A DNA stretch of 64,000 nt from Bacteroidales bacterium. GTDB taxonomy: Bacteria > Bacteroidota > Bacteroidia > Bacteroidales > UBA1715. Positions within the stretch are counted from its first letter, which is position 1. Every line of letters starts with the position of its first letter. A program made the position numbers and the translations under genes. Shown here piece after piece: positions 9,149 to 17,807 of this stretch. Where the stretch lies: positions 124,001 to 188,000 of the forward strand of contig JADKDL010000001.1 of the NCBI GenBank assembly GCA_016714605.1. Direction: 5' to 3'. Under the pieces are notes generated by a model, which was not told the origin of the DNA, searched no databases, and saw only the letters and a program-made list of their open reading frames with translations.

Positions 9149-9922
9149 ATGTCAGACTTGAAACCATTTATACATCCCGATGCGAAAATAGGAAATAATG
9201 TCTCTATAGCTCCTTTTTCGTATATATATGGCGATGTGGTGATTGGAGATAATACATGGATTGGACCAAATGTAACCATTATGGATGGTGCAAGAATAGG
9301 TTCAGGTTGTAGAATATTTCCGGGGGCGGTAATTTCTGCCGAACCTCAAGATTTGAAATATGCTGGTGAATATACAACTACAGAGATTGGAAACAACACC
9401 GTAATAAGAGAGTATGTTACAATACATAAAGGTACAAGCGATAAACTAAAAACCGTTGTTGGCGATAATTGTTTAATTATGGGATATGTGCATATAGATC
9501 ACGATTGCATAGTTGGTAACAATTGCATATTTGCCAATTACACTGGTCTTTCTGGTCATTGCATAATTGAAGATTATGCAACACTTGAGGGAAGAGTGGG
9601 GTTACAGCAGTTTATGAGAGTAGGCAGATATTCATTTGTAGGAGCAACCACAATGATTAGAAAAAATGTACCTCCTTTTATAAAAACATCTCGTGAACCC
9701 GCTTCATACATGGGTGTAAATTCAATTGGACTTAGAAGACGCGGTTTTACCGAAGAGAGAATTAATAATATTCAGAATATCTATAGAGTTCTGTTTCAAA
9801 AAGGTATGAATATCTCGCAAGCCTTGGAGGTTATCAAGAAAGAATTTGAAGAATCAGAAGAAAAAAATGAAATAATAGATTTTGTACTAAATTCTGAAAA
9901 AGGAATTATTACAAGAGATTAG
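9149..9922 (+). CDS. lpxA: UDP-N-acetylglucosamine O-acyltransferase LpxA
   Basis: The 257-aa protein is a left-handed parallel beta helix built of hexapeptide repeats (GNNVSI, GDNTWI, GSGCRI, GNNTVI, GNNCIF), followed by the helical C terminus typical of LpxA. Diagnostic stretches are ISAEPQDLKY near residue 65, HKGT near 92, HIDHDC near 117 and GLRRRGF near 194. It transfers a 3-hydroxyacyl chain from ACP to UDP-GlcNAc, the first step of lipid A synthesis in the cytoplasm. Its start lies one base after the lpxC/fabZ stop and a strong terminator follows. Confidence 0.96.
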   Translation: MSDLKPFIHPDAKIGNNVSIAPFSYIYGDVVIGDNTWIGPNVTIMDGARIGSGCRIFPGAVISAEPQDLKYAGEYTTTEIGNNTVIREYVTIHKGTSDKLKTVVGDNCLIMGYVHIDHDCIVGNNCIFANYTGLSGHCIIEDYATLEGRVGLQQFMRVGRYSFVGATTMIRKNVPPFIKTSREPASYMGVNSIGLRRRGFTEERINNIQNIYRVLFQKGMNISQALEVIKKEFEESEEKNEIIDFVLNSEKGIITRD

Positions 9923-9939
9923 AAAATAGAATTTTTACA

Positions 9940-9980
9940 AAAAAAGCACTATTTAGAGAAATACTAAGTAGTGCTTTTTT
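9940..9980 (+). terminator. Rho-independent terminator after lpxA
   Basis: AAAAAAGCACTA pairs with TAGTGCTTTTTT, giving a 12-bp stem with a T tail, 18 bases after the lpxA stop. Confidence 0.85.
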
Positions 9981-10108
9981 AATTTTAATATGTTGGTTAT
10001 TAAATGTTTATTAATTATCACATTGTACTTTTGTATTTAAGAATTATATTAACATACATTAGAATTTAAACATTCAACACAATAAATAATCAAATTTCCA
10101 CTTATGAA

Positions 10109-13100
10109 TTAGTATTTACCATAAATACTCATTCCTCCTCCAAAATATTGATGTTTTAAATGTTCATAAACCAAATTTGTCCTTAAATCAATATCATCTG
10201 TCTGATAAGTTGGATAAGGCAAAACTTCAAAAAGCGTTTTGTTTACATAGTTAAAAACTGCTGCTGCTGTTACTGATTTATCAGCCCATTGGTCAACTCT
10301 TAATTTTTCTTTTTTCAATTCTTCAAGTAGCTCAATCGAAATTTTCTTTATCTCGTTCTTCTCTTTTTCTTCAAGTTTTTTACCTTGTCTAAGAATATCG
10401 AAAATTGCTTTTTGCTCATCGGTCAATCCCTCGCGTTTGGTGTCAGCCTCTTCTTCTGTTAAGTCACTAATAAATTTAATTAGCTTTCTAAAGGTTTCAA
10501 GGATCGCTGTTTCATCTTTTCCTTTATTATAAGTATCAATTATGGCCTGATATTTTTTGTAAAAATCTACACGTAAAGGATTTTCGGAGACCATGACTTG
10601 TAATCGCTTTTCAAGCTTATCTTTTAAAGACTGGACAGCAGCATTTTTGTTCTTCATTTTTAGAAAGTATTTCTCTAAAATTTCAAAGTTCAAGCCACTT
10701 AAATCAATCATTTTATCTTTGAAATAAATTGATTTTTCATCTTTACCTTGTAAAGGTTCATACACTATAGGATTTGGTTCAGCAACCATATTCTCAATTG
10801 ATTCATCAACAACAGCTTGAATTTTTTTCATTATATCCGCAACGTCTGCACTTACTACATTGTCCTCAATTGCAGAGTAGATGACATCAATTGCATTTTT
10901 TCTTGGGGCATATTGATTTAATACTTTGTCAGGTTGCAGGGCTTTGTATTTCTTAAAAACCTCTCTAGCTAAAATTTGAAATTTCCGTTTGGTTTCATCA
11001 TTGGTATAAACAGCATTTACCGCCTTCTCCATTGCAGCTAATTTGTGTAATCCATCTGCTTTGATTAATTCCTGCAAATCAAAATATACTTCGTCTTGTA
11101 AAAAAGTTTCGGTTGCCTCTAATGTCTCTTCTAATTGCTTGATAAGTTCTTCCTTTGGTTTTACAGGTGGTTCGGGTTTTTCGTCTCCACTGTTTACCCC
11201 TTCATCACCGCCAGAACCATAAATAGCTAAAGCATCTAATAAAGCAGTATAAGTTTCAATATAATCTACAATCAAACCATTGTTTTTGCCTTCACTTATT
11301 CGGTTGGCTCTTGCGATGGCTTGCATTAAAGTATGCGATTTTAAAGGCTTGTCTAAATACAAAGTTGAAAGGGTAGGCACGTCAAAACCTGTAATCCACA
11401 TTGCACAAACAATTACAAAACGGAAAGGGTCGTCTTCGTCTTTAAACCTTGTTTCAAGGTCTTGGGTGTTCATTTTCTCCCTGTGCGGTTCAATATCTAA
11501 ATCCCATTTCTGAAACTTCTGTATTTCGTTTTGCTCTGAACTAACCACCACACAAATTTCTGTTTCCTTTATCCATTGTAGTTCTCGGCTTTTCTCCAGT
11601 AATTCTTGGTCGCCATATTTTCCTTTGGAAACTTCTTTTTCCAATTGTTCAACGGTAAATTTCCAATGATGTGTAATTAAATCATACATTCTTACGGCTG
11701 TGAGTTTATCCAATGCGATAAACATTCCTTTGCCTTTGTAGCCACGGTTGCAGAAATGCCAGATGGCATCTTTGGCAATAGCATCTAATCGTTTTTTAGC
11801 AGTAAGTATCGGATATTCCCTTGCAAAAAGTTGTTCGACTCTGCTGCGTTGGTCACTCTCTAAATCTTCGCTTTCGGCATCTATTACAGCTCGTATTTGG
11901 TCATTGATAACAGGGTTTTTCAATCCTAAATACTCGCCTCTGTTTTCGTAATACAATGGAACGGTTGCACCATCATCAACACTTCGTTTGAAATCGTAAC
12001 GGGAAACATAATCACCGAAAATTCGCTTGGTTATTTCATCGTCTTTGAAAAGTGGTGTTCCGGTAAAGCCAATAAATGAAGCGTTTGGTAAGGCATTACG
12101 CAAATTCATTGCTAAATTTCCGCCTTGTGTTCGGTGTGCTTCGTCTGAAATGACAATGATATTATCCCGCTTAGTTATTTCTTCTTCAAAGTTGAATTTA
12201 TGAATGAGTGTAAATAAATAGCGGTGTTCCGAACTTAGCAACTCTTTCAAATGCTTTCCACTGTTGGCTTTCAATGAATCTTTTGAGCCTGATTTTACTT
12301 GCGGCACAGCACCAATTCCGCTAAATGTGCCGTAAATCTGTGTATCTAATTCGTTTCGGTCGGTAACAATCAGAAAAGTATAACTACCTGTAAATTTGTG
12401 ATGAATTTTTTGACAGAAGAAAACCATTGAGTATGATTTTCCGCTTCCCTGCGTATGCCAAAACACCCCAAGTTTTTGTTTTTCCTCTAAACTGATTTTG
12501 CCAAGTTTGTAGAGTTGTTCTTTATGCTGTATGTTTTCAATCGCTTTGTTTACACCAATAAACTGATGGTTTCGGGCAATGAGTTTTACAACTTTGCCCA
12601 ATGAATTATCAAACAAAATGAAGTTTTCAAATAAATCTAAAAAGCGTTTTTTCTCGCAAACTCCAACAATTATTCTATCTAAAGCTACAATGCCTTCGTC
12701 TTCTTCGGTAATGCGTTTCCATTCGTGAAAGTGCTGATATTTGCCAGTAACGCTTCCAATGCGGCTTTCTATTCCGTTACTCAACATTACAAAAGCGTTG
12801 TAATAAAAGAGTTTTGGTATTACATCTTTGTAATCGGTGAAATTATCGTTGTAGGCGTTTTCTAATTTTCGGTGAGCCGCTTTCAATTCAATAAACAGCA
12901 AAGCAATACCATTCACAAAACCAATAATATCCGGTCTGCGCTCTCGGTTGCTTTTGCCCTGAATCCATAATTGGCGAACGGCTAAAAAGTTGTTGTTGTG
13001 GGCATTGTCAAAATCGAAAACCTTGAGTGTTTTATTCTTTACCTGTTCGCCCTTTTCGTTGATAAAATCAACAGGAATACCGTTGCGGAGCATTTGGTGT

Positions 13101-13384
13101 TTCTCAAAATTGATTTCAGCTAATGATTTGGTAATACTTTCTTCTGTCAGTTTTTCATAAGCTTGGCTATAAGCTTGTTCGGGTAAGTTAGGATTAAACT
13201 CTTTGATTTTTTCAAAGAAAATTCGTTTCAGTACAACTTCTTTTTTGTTCAGTCTGCCCAGCGTACTGCCCTCGCCAAATGTTTCTTTGTTGTATGCAAT
13301 AGCAGTATCCCAGCCCAATTGATTGTGAAATAAATCGATGGCTGTTTGTTCTATTAAATTATCTTCCGAGTATTCCCAAGTCAT
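10109..13384 (-). CDS. hsdR: Type I restriction enzyme R subunit HsdR
   Basis: The 1091-aa protein is the motor and nuclease subunit. The N-terminal endonuclease domain has P151-D152 and the E166-L-K168 motif (a PD...ExK nuclease site). The helicase part has Walker A QGSGKS at 312-317, DEAH at 414-417, GFTGTPL near 439 and the late motifs WITGFDVPTL and QAIARANR. The C-terminal 250 residues are helical and should bind HsdM. With HsdM and HsdS it translocates and cuts unmethylated foreign DNA. It is the last gene of the operon, starting 6 bases after higA, and so is expressed downstream of the toxin-antitoxin promoter. No disruption is seen. Confidence 0.96.
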   Translation of the reverse strand: MTWEYSEDNLIEQTAIDLFHNQLGWDTAIAYNKETFGEGSTLGRLNKKEVVLKRIFFEKIKEFNPNLPEQAYSQAYEKLTEESITKSLAEINFEKHQMLRNGIPVDFINEKGEQVKNKTLKVFDFDNAHNNNFLAVRQLWIQGKSNRERRPDIIGFVNGIALLFIELKAAHRKLENAYNDNFTDYKDVIPKLFYYNAFVMLSNGIESRIGSVTGKYQHFHEWKRITEEDEGIVALDRIIVGVCEKKRFLDLFENFILFDNSLGKVVKLIARNHQFIGVNKAIENIQHKEQLYKLGKISLEEKQKLGVFWHTQGSGKSYSMVFFCQKIHHKFTGSYTFLIVTDRNELDTQIYGTFSGIGAVPQVKSGSKDSLKANSGKHLKELLSSEHRYLFTLIHKFNFEEEITKRDNIIVISDEAHRTQGGNLAMNLRNALPNASFIGFTGTPLFKDDEITKRIFGDYVSRYDFKRSVDDGATVPLYYENRGEYLGLKNPVINDQIRAVIDAESEDLESDQRSRVEQLFAREYPILTAKKRLDAIAKDAIWHFCNRGYKGKGMFIALDKLTAVRMYDLITHHWKFTVEQLEKEVSKGKYGDQELLEKSRELQWIKETEICVVVSSEQNEIQKFQKWDLDIEPHREKMNTQDLETRFKDEDDPFRFVIVCAMWITGFDVPTLSTLYLDKPLKSHTLMQAIARANRISEGKNNGLIVDYIETYTALLDALAIYGSGGDEGVNSGDEKPEPPVKPKEELIKQLEETLEATETFLQDEVYFDLQELIKADGLHKLAAMEKAVNAVYTNDETKRKFQILAREVFKKYKALQPDKVLNQYAPRKNAIDVIYSAIEDNVVSADVADIMKKIQAVVDESIENMVAEPNPIVYEPLQGKDEKSIYFKDKMIDLSGLNFEILEKYFLKMKNKNAAVQSLKDKLEKRLQVMVSENPLRVDFYKKYQAIIDTYNKGKDETAILETFRKLIKFISDLTEEEADTKREGLTDEQKAIFDILRQGKKLEEKEKNEIKKISIELLEELKKEKLRVDQWADKSVTAAAVFNYVNKTLFEVLPYPTYQTDDIDLRTNLVYEHLKHQYFGGGMSIYGKY

Positions 13385-13390
13385 AAAATG

Positions 13391-14506
13391 CTAATTGATA
13401 GTTCGGTCAATGCTTGTTCTGATGGCAAAATTGCCGGTTTCGAAACAATATCTTCCAAAAATAATACTTGGGTGTATTTTTTCTTTATTGGCTAATTGAA
13501 CCATTTCATGCTCAGTTGACGAATAATTAAACTTTTGATTTCGACTATAAAACTCATTCCAAATGGTTTCTTGTATAAAACATTGCTGGGCAAAACGATG
13601 TGCCTCTTGTTCTTTGTCGGAAACGGAACTATTGGGGTATTCAATATCTAAAAAATCTCCATTTTTATCGGCAATTAAATGTGTGAAAACATGACCCAAT
13701 TCGTGCATTACAGTAAATGCGAAATTATCAAGTAATTTTTTTCGCATGGTAACAACAATTGTTGGGTTTTCGTTACTCCAAAACGAATAACCATCTATAG
13801 GCGATTGCTTGAAGCGTTCCAGTACAATAAATTTTATACCGTATTTATTAAGAATTTCCTGTGTACTACTTATAACATTTTTGTTAGTTCTAAACAATGT
13901 TTTTAATTCGGCGATAATTACTTCTCGACTTTCTGGGTTAAATACATTTACTTTTTGCGGTTTAGCCTGCCACCTTGCCAACTGGCTCCAACCCAATATG
14001 TTTATTTGGTCGTTTTTTAACTTTTCCGACTTCTTATAATATGCCATGTTCTTGTTTACTGAAACTCGCTCTACCAGAAGGTCGATAGAATCGACATCGT
14101 AAATATCCCAAATACGAGCAATATTATCAGCTAAAGAATTTGATAACAGCCCAAGTTTTGCAAATATTGAAACAGGAACAAATTGTTTTATAATGCTCCA
14201 TATCTCAATTTGTTGGGTTTTACGGATGTTACGTTCTTTTATACGCGCACAATCCAACTCATAACCAGCCTGAAAACGCATCCAAAAATCGGCAGGAATG
14301 CCCAAGGCTTTTTCTAACGAAAGAGCTATTTCGGCAGTAACGGCACGTTTTTCTTTTATCAGTTCGTTAAGCATAGTAGGCTGCATATCTATATCTAATG
14401 CAAATTCTTTTTGCTTTATACCTCGTGCTTGTAATTCTTCTTTTAAAACAAATCCGGGGTGTGTTGCTTCAAATGGTATGTATGCTTTTGTTTCCATGTG
14501 TTTCAT
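13391..14506 (-). CDS. higA: HigA-type antitoxin with XRE HTH and ImmA/IrrE metallopeptidase domain
   Basis: Residues about 14-75 form an XRE helix-turn-helix of the HigA type (THPGFVLKEELQARGIKQ, then ALDIDMQPTMLNELIKEKR). Residues about 190-340 are an ImmA/IrrE-like domain with zinc motif HELGH at 268-272 and the distal E of DKEQEAHRFAQQ near 299-308. Such fused regulators neutralise HigB and repress their own promoter; the peptidase part could allow self-cleavage or cleavage of another repressor. ATG 14506 overlaps the higB stop by 4 bases; M4 is an alternative start. It sits between hsdS and hsdR inside the RM operon. Confidence 0.85.
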   Translation of the reverse strand: MKHMETKAYIPFEATHPGFVLKEELQARGIKQKEFALDIDMQPTMLNELIKEKRAVTAEIALSLEKALGIPADFWMRFQAGYELDCARIKERNIRKTQQIEIWSIIKQFVPVSIFAKLGLLSNSLADNIARIWDIYDVDSIDLLVERVSVNKNMAYYKKSEKLKNDQINILGWSQLARWQAKPQKVNVFNPESREVIIAELKTLFRTNKNVISSTQEILNKYGIKFIVLERFKQSPIDGYSFWSNENPTIVVTMRKKLLDNFAFTVMHELGHVFTHLIADKNGDFLDIEYPNSSVSDKEQEAHRFAQQCFIQETIWNEFYSRNQKFNYSSTEHEMVQLANKEKIHPSIIFGRYCFETGNFAIRTSIDRTIN

Positions 14507-14826
14507 TTTTTGTAGTGGTTACTCAAATCAAGCAATGAACAAATTGTAATTACATCTGGCTCGGTACCTTCTAATCGGCTCCGAAACTCAAGCCTGTATT
14601 GCATATTTACGTAAACAGCTTCAATTTCGGCAAGGGTACCTTGCTTTTTCTCGTAATGAAGGCTTTTGTGTAAGTATAAATATTCGGTATTTGGTGCATC
14701 ATACAACAAGTCTACTACTTTACGGTACTGCTTAATTACCTGAGGCTGGAAACGGTACTTCTTGCCCGACGCCTTGCCTTCCTCGTACAATTCACGTAAA
14801 TACTCATGTTCAAATTCAATTTTCAT
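14503..14826 (-). CDS. higB: HigB-like toxin (RelE superfamily)
   Basis: The 107-aa protein reads FEHEYLRELYEEGKA, QVIKQYRKVVDLLYDA, YLYLHKSLHYEKKQG and MQYRLEFRS, the layout of HigB/RelE host-inhibition toxins (ribosome-dependent mRNA cleavage in characterised members). Toxin-first order with a 4-base overlap to higA is normal for HigBA. It has its own TAnnTTTG promoter just upstream with overlapping TTCACT/AGTGAA half-sites. Position inside the type I RM operon suggests it stabilises or guards that locus (inference). Confidence 0.8.
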   Translation of the reverse strand: MKIEFEHEYLRELYEEGKASGKKYRFQPQVIKQYRKVVDLLYDAPNTEYLYLHKSLHYEKKQGTLAEIEAVYVNMQYRLEFRSRLEGTEPDVITICSLLDLSNHYKK

Positions 14827-14842
14827 TCATTGTATTGTTTTG

Positions 14843-14850
14843 CAAATATA
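14843..14850 (-). promoter_or_regulatory. Putative -7 element of the higBA promoter
   Basis: On the minus strand this reads TATATTTG, 17 bases before the higB ATG. It would also drive hsdR, the last gene of the locus. Confidence 0.55.
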
Positions 14851-14868
14851 CATTCTAATTTATAATAA

Positions 14869-14897
14869 TTCACTCTTTTAGTGAATTATATTTCACT
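14869..14897. promoter_or_regulatory. Probable HigA operator, three half-sites
   Basis: Three alternating half-sites are visible: TTCACT at 14869-14874, AGTGAA at 14880-14885 and TTCACT at 14892-14897. The first two are part of a perfect 10-bp palindrome (14865-14874 with 14880-14889); the last two form a second palindrome with a 6-base centre. They cover the -33 region of the higBA promoter and touch the hsdS stop codon. Binding by HigA is inferred from position. Confidence 0.5.
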
Positions 14898-16069
14898 TAC
14901 ACTTCTATTTGTCCGTTCATCAGTTTGGGTAATAATATATCCCGTGCCTCTCGGAGTTTGGCGTTTTGCTGTTTCAAATTCCAAATTAATTCAAACTGAC
15001 TTTTTATTGAATTGCCAAATTCTGTGACTGTTTCTAATTTTGGATAAAATAATTTGATACTTTCAAGTTGCCCTCCGCTAATATTCGGCTGTGCTGCACC
15101 TGAAGCTAAACTTTCTACAGCATCCTTTGCTGATGGTTCATTATAAAAACAAAATAGGAATAGTTCCGCATTTTCAACTTTAGGTTTGAAAATACCTACT
15201 CGTTGATTCAAGTAAAAAGAGGTTTCCATTTTTGGCATCATCCCGATTTTACCAACAGTTGCACCAGTCATCGCAATCAATAAATCGCCTGCGTTTAATT
15301 TGAATTTAACTGCTGCTTCAGCAATGTTCTCAGGAATAAGGCTGCAATCATCTAAATCAATATCATTATTTCCAATGTTCTTTATTTTAATTACAGGAAA
15401 ACCAACGTCAGTCCAATCTGCGCCCTTAAAAGCATAGCCCGATTTTACCTCTGCTAAATCGCCAACACATCCTTCTATTAACTTTTCACTCTTCACTATC
15501 AACTTATAACTTGCAAACGCCTTCTCCTCCAACAATTTTATCCGCTTCAAATTATTCTCTATCAAATCATCATAAGCCGATAAAATGGAGGCGATGCGGC
15601 GTTGGGTGGTGAGTGGGGGGATTGGGATTTCAAGATTAGATAATAAACTTTGGTTTAGGTTATTAATATTTGTACCACCTGCACTTGCCGACAAGGTATT
15701 GCGAAAGAATTTTGATTTAAATAGATACGCATAAAAACGAGGAAGGACGTCATTTGTCGTAAATCTAGCCCTAATGCAAAATCCCGAAAAGGTTAATGGT
15801 TCAATAATTTTTTCTATAAATAAATTCCTACCCACAAGTTCCTTATTGCCATTTGACCGGACGAACAGAATATCACCTTCTTTCAGCAAATAACTTTGAT
15901 TGATAAAATCTTCCTTGAGTTCTGCCAACCCCTCAACTTTTACCGAAAAGTAATCTTTAAAATCAGCAACTGAAATGTATTTAACGCCTTGACCATACTG
16001 ATCTTTATTGAAATTAAGCCCATTCTTGAACTCGGCAATATTTCCAAGAATGATCATTTCCCACATCAT
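14897..16069 (-). CDS. hsdS: Type I restriction specificity subunit HsdS
   Basis: The 390-aa protein has the two-repeat HsdS plan. Each half has a target recognition domain (starting LGNIAEFKNGLNF near residue 8 and DLAEVKSGYAFKG near 204) and a helical spacer (IPPLTTQRRIASILSAYDDLIENN near 150-175, and the C-terminal QQNAKLREARDILLPKLMNG). It picks the bipartite DNA site for both methylation and restriction. The start overlaps the upstream 103-aa gene by 4 bases (ATGA). Both recognition domains look complete, so the system should be able to recognise a target; the site itself cannot be read from the sequence. Confidence 0.93.
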   Translation of the reverse strand: MMWEMIILGNIAEFKNGLNFNKDQYGQGVKYISVADFKDYFSVKVEGLAELKEDFINQSYLLKEGDILFVRSNGNKELVGRNLFIEKIIEPLTFSGFCIRARFTTNDVLPRFYAYLFKSKFFRNTLSASAGGTNINNLNQSLLSNLEIPIPPLTTQRRIASILSAYDDLIENNLKRIKLLEEKAFASYKLIVKSEKLIEGCVGDLAEVKSGYAFKGADWTDVGFPVIKIKNIGNNDIDLDDCSLIPENIAEAAVKFKLNAGDLLIAMTGATVGKIGMMPKMETSFYLNQRVGIFKPKVENAELFLFCFYNEPSAKDAVESLASGAAQPNISGGQLESIKLFYPKLETVTEFGNSIKSQFELIWNLKQQNAKLREARDILLPKLMNGQIEV

Positions 16070-16377
16070 ACTTTCTCCTCCATTTTCTTATTTCCAAACT
16101 TCACTCCTTCTTCGTCCCACATTTCGCGGTAAGCGTTTACGTACGAAATGGCGGCATTGGCATCAAGGCCATGCAAATATCGGCAAAGGCAGCGGAAGAG
16201 CTGCAGCATTTGGTTGTCGAAACAGAAATCAAGCATAAAATCTAAGGTGTAACATATATGGTTTACATCTTTATTTTGCGATGCAATGATATTGTTAACC
16301 AAAGGTTTGTATTGCTCATACGCTTGCTTTGCCAACAGGTTGCGACCTTCTAGTAATTTTGCTATTTCTTCTATCAT
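16066..16377 (-). CDS. Hypothetical 103-aa protein in the RM operon
   Basis: A small, mostly helical protein (IEEIAKLLEGRNLLAKQAYEQ at the start, cysteine-containing middle, charged KMEEKV tail) with no motif recognised. It overlaps the gene before by 4 bases and the hsdS start by 4 bases, so it is translated as part of the RM operon. Its fixed place between the AlbA-domain protein and hsdS suggests a role in the system, for example as an adaptor or inhibitor, but this is only inferred from context. Confidence 0.6.
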   Translation of the reverse strand: MIEEIAKLLEGRNLLAKQAYEQYKPLVNNIIASQNKDVNHICYTLDFMLDFCFDNQMLQLFRCLCRYLHGLDANAAISYVNAYREMWDEEGVKFGNKKMEEKV

Positions 16378-17807
16378 TTCTTTAACTGTTTTTGTAAGGT
16401 TTTGCCTTTTTCGGTAAGCTTGTATTTTTGAGTAGGACTATTTGGCGAATCTGGCTGAGTCATTTCAATTAATCCTGCCTCAAGAGCTGGTTGTAAATAG
16501 TTTTGCAAGAAGTTTCTTCTACCTGTTAAATTTAATTTTGTCATCAATTGGAGAACCGACATTTCATTATGAAATATACTAATCATCAGATTTACTTGTT
16601 CCTTTACTTGTTCCCTTACTTGTTCCCTTACTTGTTCCTTTACTTGGTCGGTTACTTGGTCGGTTACTTGCATGGTATCCTGCCCCTCTCGAGTTACTTG
16701 TTCTTCTTGCGGTGCATCTTCGTCTTCGCTCAAATCCCAAGTATTAGGAAAAGTCATTCGCAAAAAGTTTTCAGTAAATTTGAAACACTCTTTTGGATAA
16801 ACTTCCAAAATTCGAGGAACACCCGAACCCAAATGCTCAACCAACTCCAAATCTTTAAAAATGCGCATCATCTCTTGATTGCGAGGTATGGAAAAGCCTT
16901 CAAAAAACTCTTCCTGACTCAATAAATCGGGCAAACTACCGGCAGAAGTAATTTCAATGCGGTCGTCGAAAATCTCAAACTTTGGTGGTACTTCGTACGA
17001 ATAATCGTTGTGAACTATGGCATTTATAATAGCTTCGCGCAGGGCAATTGCATTCCATAGCCGTGTATCAATTCTTTCTTTGGAGGTAATGCGGCTTTTG
17101 GTTTTATTTTCGAGGTCAATTTTATCTAACACTTGCTTGGTTGCTTTTATTATAGAGCAATATCCGTACTCATTATTTTCAATCAAATGAACCCGATTTT
17201 TACCTTTGTATTTGGCCACTTTAATAGAAATGGAATTAATATCAGACATTAGAAACGCCACATAATTGAAAGCGCCATCTTCGCATAACAACCCAAGATT
17301 TTCGGGAAATTTTGCATTTAGTCGTTTCCCGGATTCCTCGTAGTAAATCCTGAGCTGTTCAAACTTCAATTTTTGCTGGTTGGCACGAATTTTTCCAATT
17401 GAATTTCGGGTACGGCGGGCAAATTGATTTTCTATCATTCGGGTTGTCATAGGTTCGGCAGCAGTTCCAATCCTGATAAAGCAACCTTTTTCCGACATTC
17501 CCAGTTTTTTAAGATAATAGGGCTTTTCGGGTCCGCTGGCTATGATAATTTTTATAATCTCTTTTTCATCCCCTTCTTCGCCAATAATATCGAACAAGCC
17601 TAAACAATTTGGCAAAATATTATTCCTCAACCTGTCTTTTATTTGCAACTGCGTAGCATCGGAATTTTCAATTCCTATGATAGTACCATTGTCATCAACA
17701 CCAATATAAATAACTCCTCCTTCGCGACTATTTAAAAATGCCACCACCTCTTTTTCTAACGAATCGGTTACAATAGCCTTTAGTTCTATTCTGTGTGACT
17801 CTTGCAT
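16374..17807 (-). CDS. AlbA_2/Schlafen-type putative DNA-binding ATPase in RM operon
   Basis: Residues about 5-130 are an AlbA_2 (Schlafen AAA_4-like) domain: ESHRIELKAIV, LNSREGGVIYIGVDDNG, LIxx core and SEKGCFIRIGTAAEPM. Residues about 245-345 are a GHKL-like/RecG-associated domain with REAIINAIVHNDYS at 257-270 and EHLGSGVPRI near 324. Residues 380-405 are a low-complexity linker of 4-residue xxQV units, and about 408-470 look like a winged helix ending in a KLTEKGKTLQ wing. Such proteins recur beside type I RM genes, with unproven roles in regulation or defence. It overlaps hsdM by one base and the next gene by 4 bases. Confidence 0.85.
   Translation of the reverse strand: MQESHRIELKAIVTDSLEKEVVAFLNSREGGVIYIGVDDNGTIIGIENSDATQLQIKDRLRNNILPNCLGLFDIIGEEGDEKEIIKIIIASGPEKPYYLKKLGMSEKGCFIRIGTAAEPMTTRMIENQFARRTRNSIGKIRANQQKLKFEQLRIYYEESGKRLNAKFPENLGLLCEDGAFNYVAFLMSDINSISIKVAKYKGKNRVHLIENNEYGYCSIIKATKQVLDKIDLENKTKSRITSKERIDTRLWNAIALREAIINAIVHNDYSYEVPPKFEIFDDRIEITSAGSLPDLLSQEEFFEGFSIPRNQEMMRIFKDLELVEHLGSGVPRILEVYPKECFKFTENFLRMTFPNTWDLSEDEDAPQEEQVTREGQDTMQVTDQVTDQVKEQVREQVREQVKEQVNLMISIFHNEMSVLQLMTKLNLTGRRNFLQNYLQPALEAGLIEMTQPDSPNSPTQKYKLTEKGKTLQKQLKK
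16592..16663. repeat. Six tandem 12-bp repeats inside the AlbA-domain gene
   Basis: The + strand shows six consecutive 12-mers of the form TTACTTG(T/G)TC(C/G)(C/T/G): four TTACTTGTTCCY and two TTACTTGGTCGG. On the coding strand each unit encodes four residues (such as EQVR, EQVK, DQVT). Because the unit is a multiple of three, slippage would change linker length without breaking the frame. Confidence 0.9.

Noticed and set aside
16592..16663. CRISPR-like repeat array
   Set aside because: The 12-bp units are directly adjacent without spacers and are in frame within a coding gene.
16548..16925. 125-codon open frame on the + strand opposite the AlbA-type gene
   Set aside because: It is a shadow of the minus-strand gene; its LFPYLFPYL-type repetitiveness simply reflects the 12-bp repeats.
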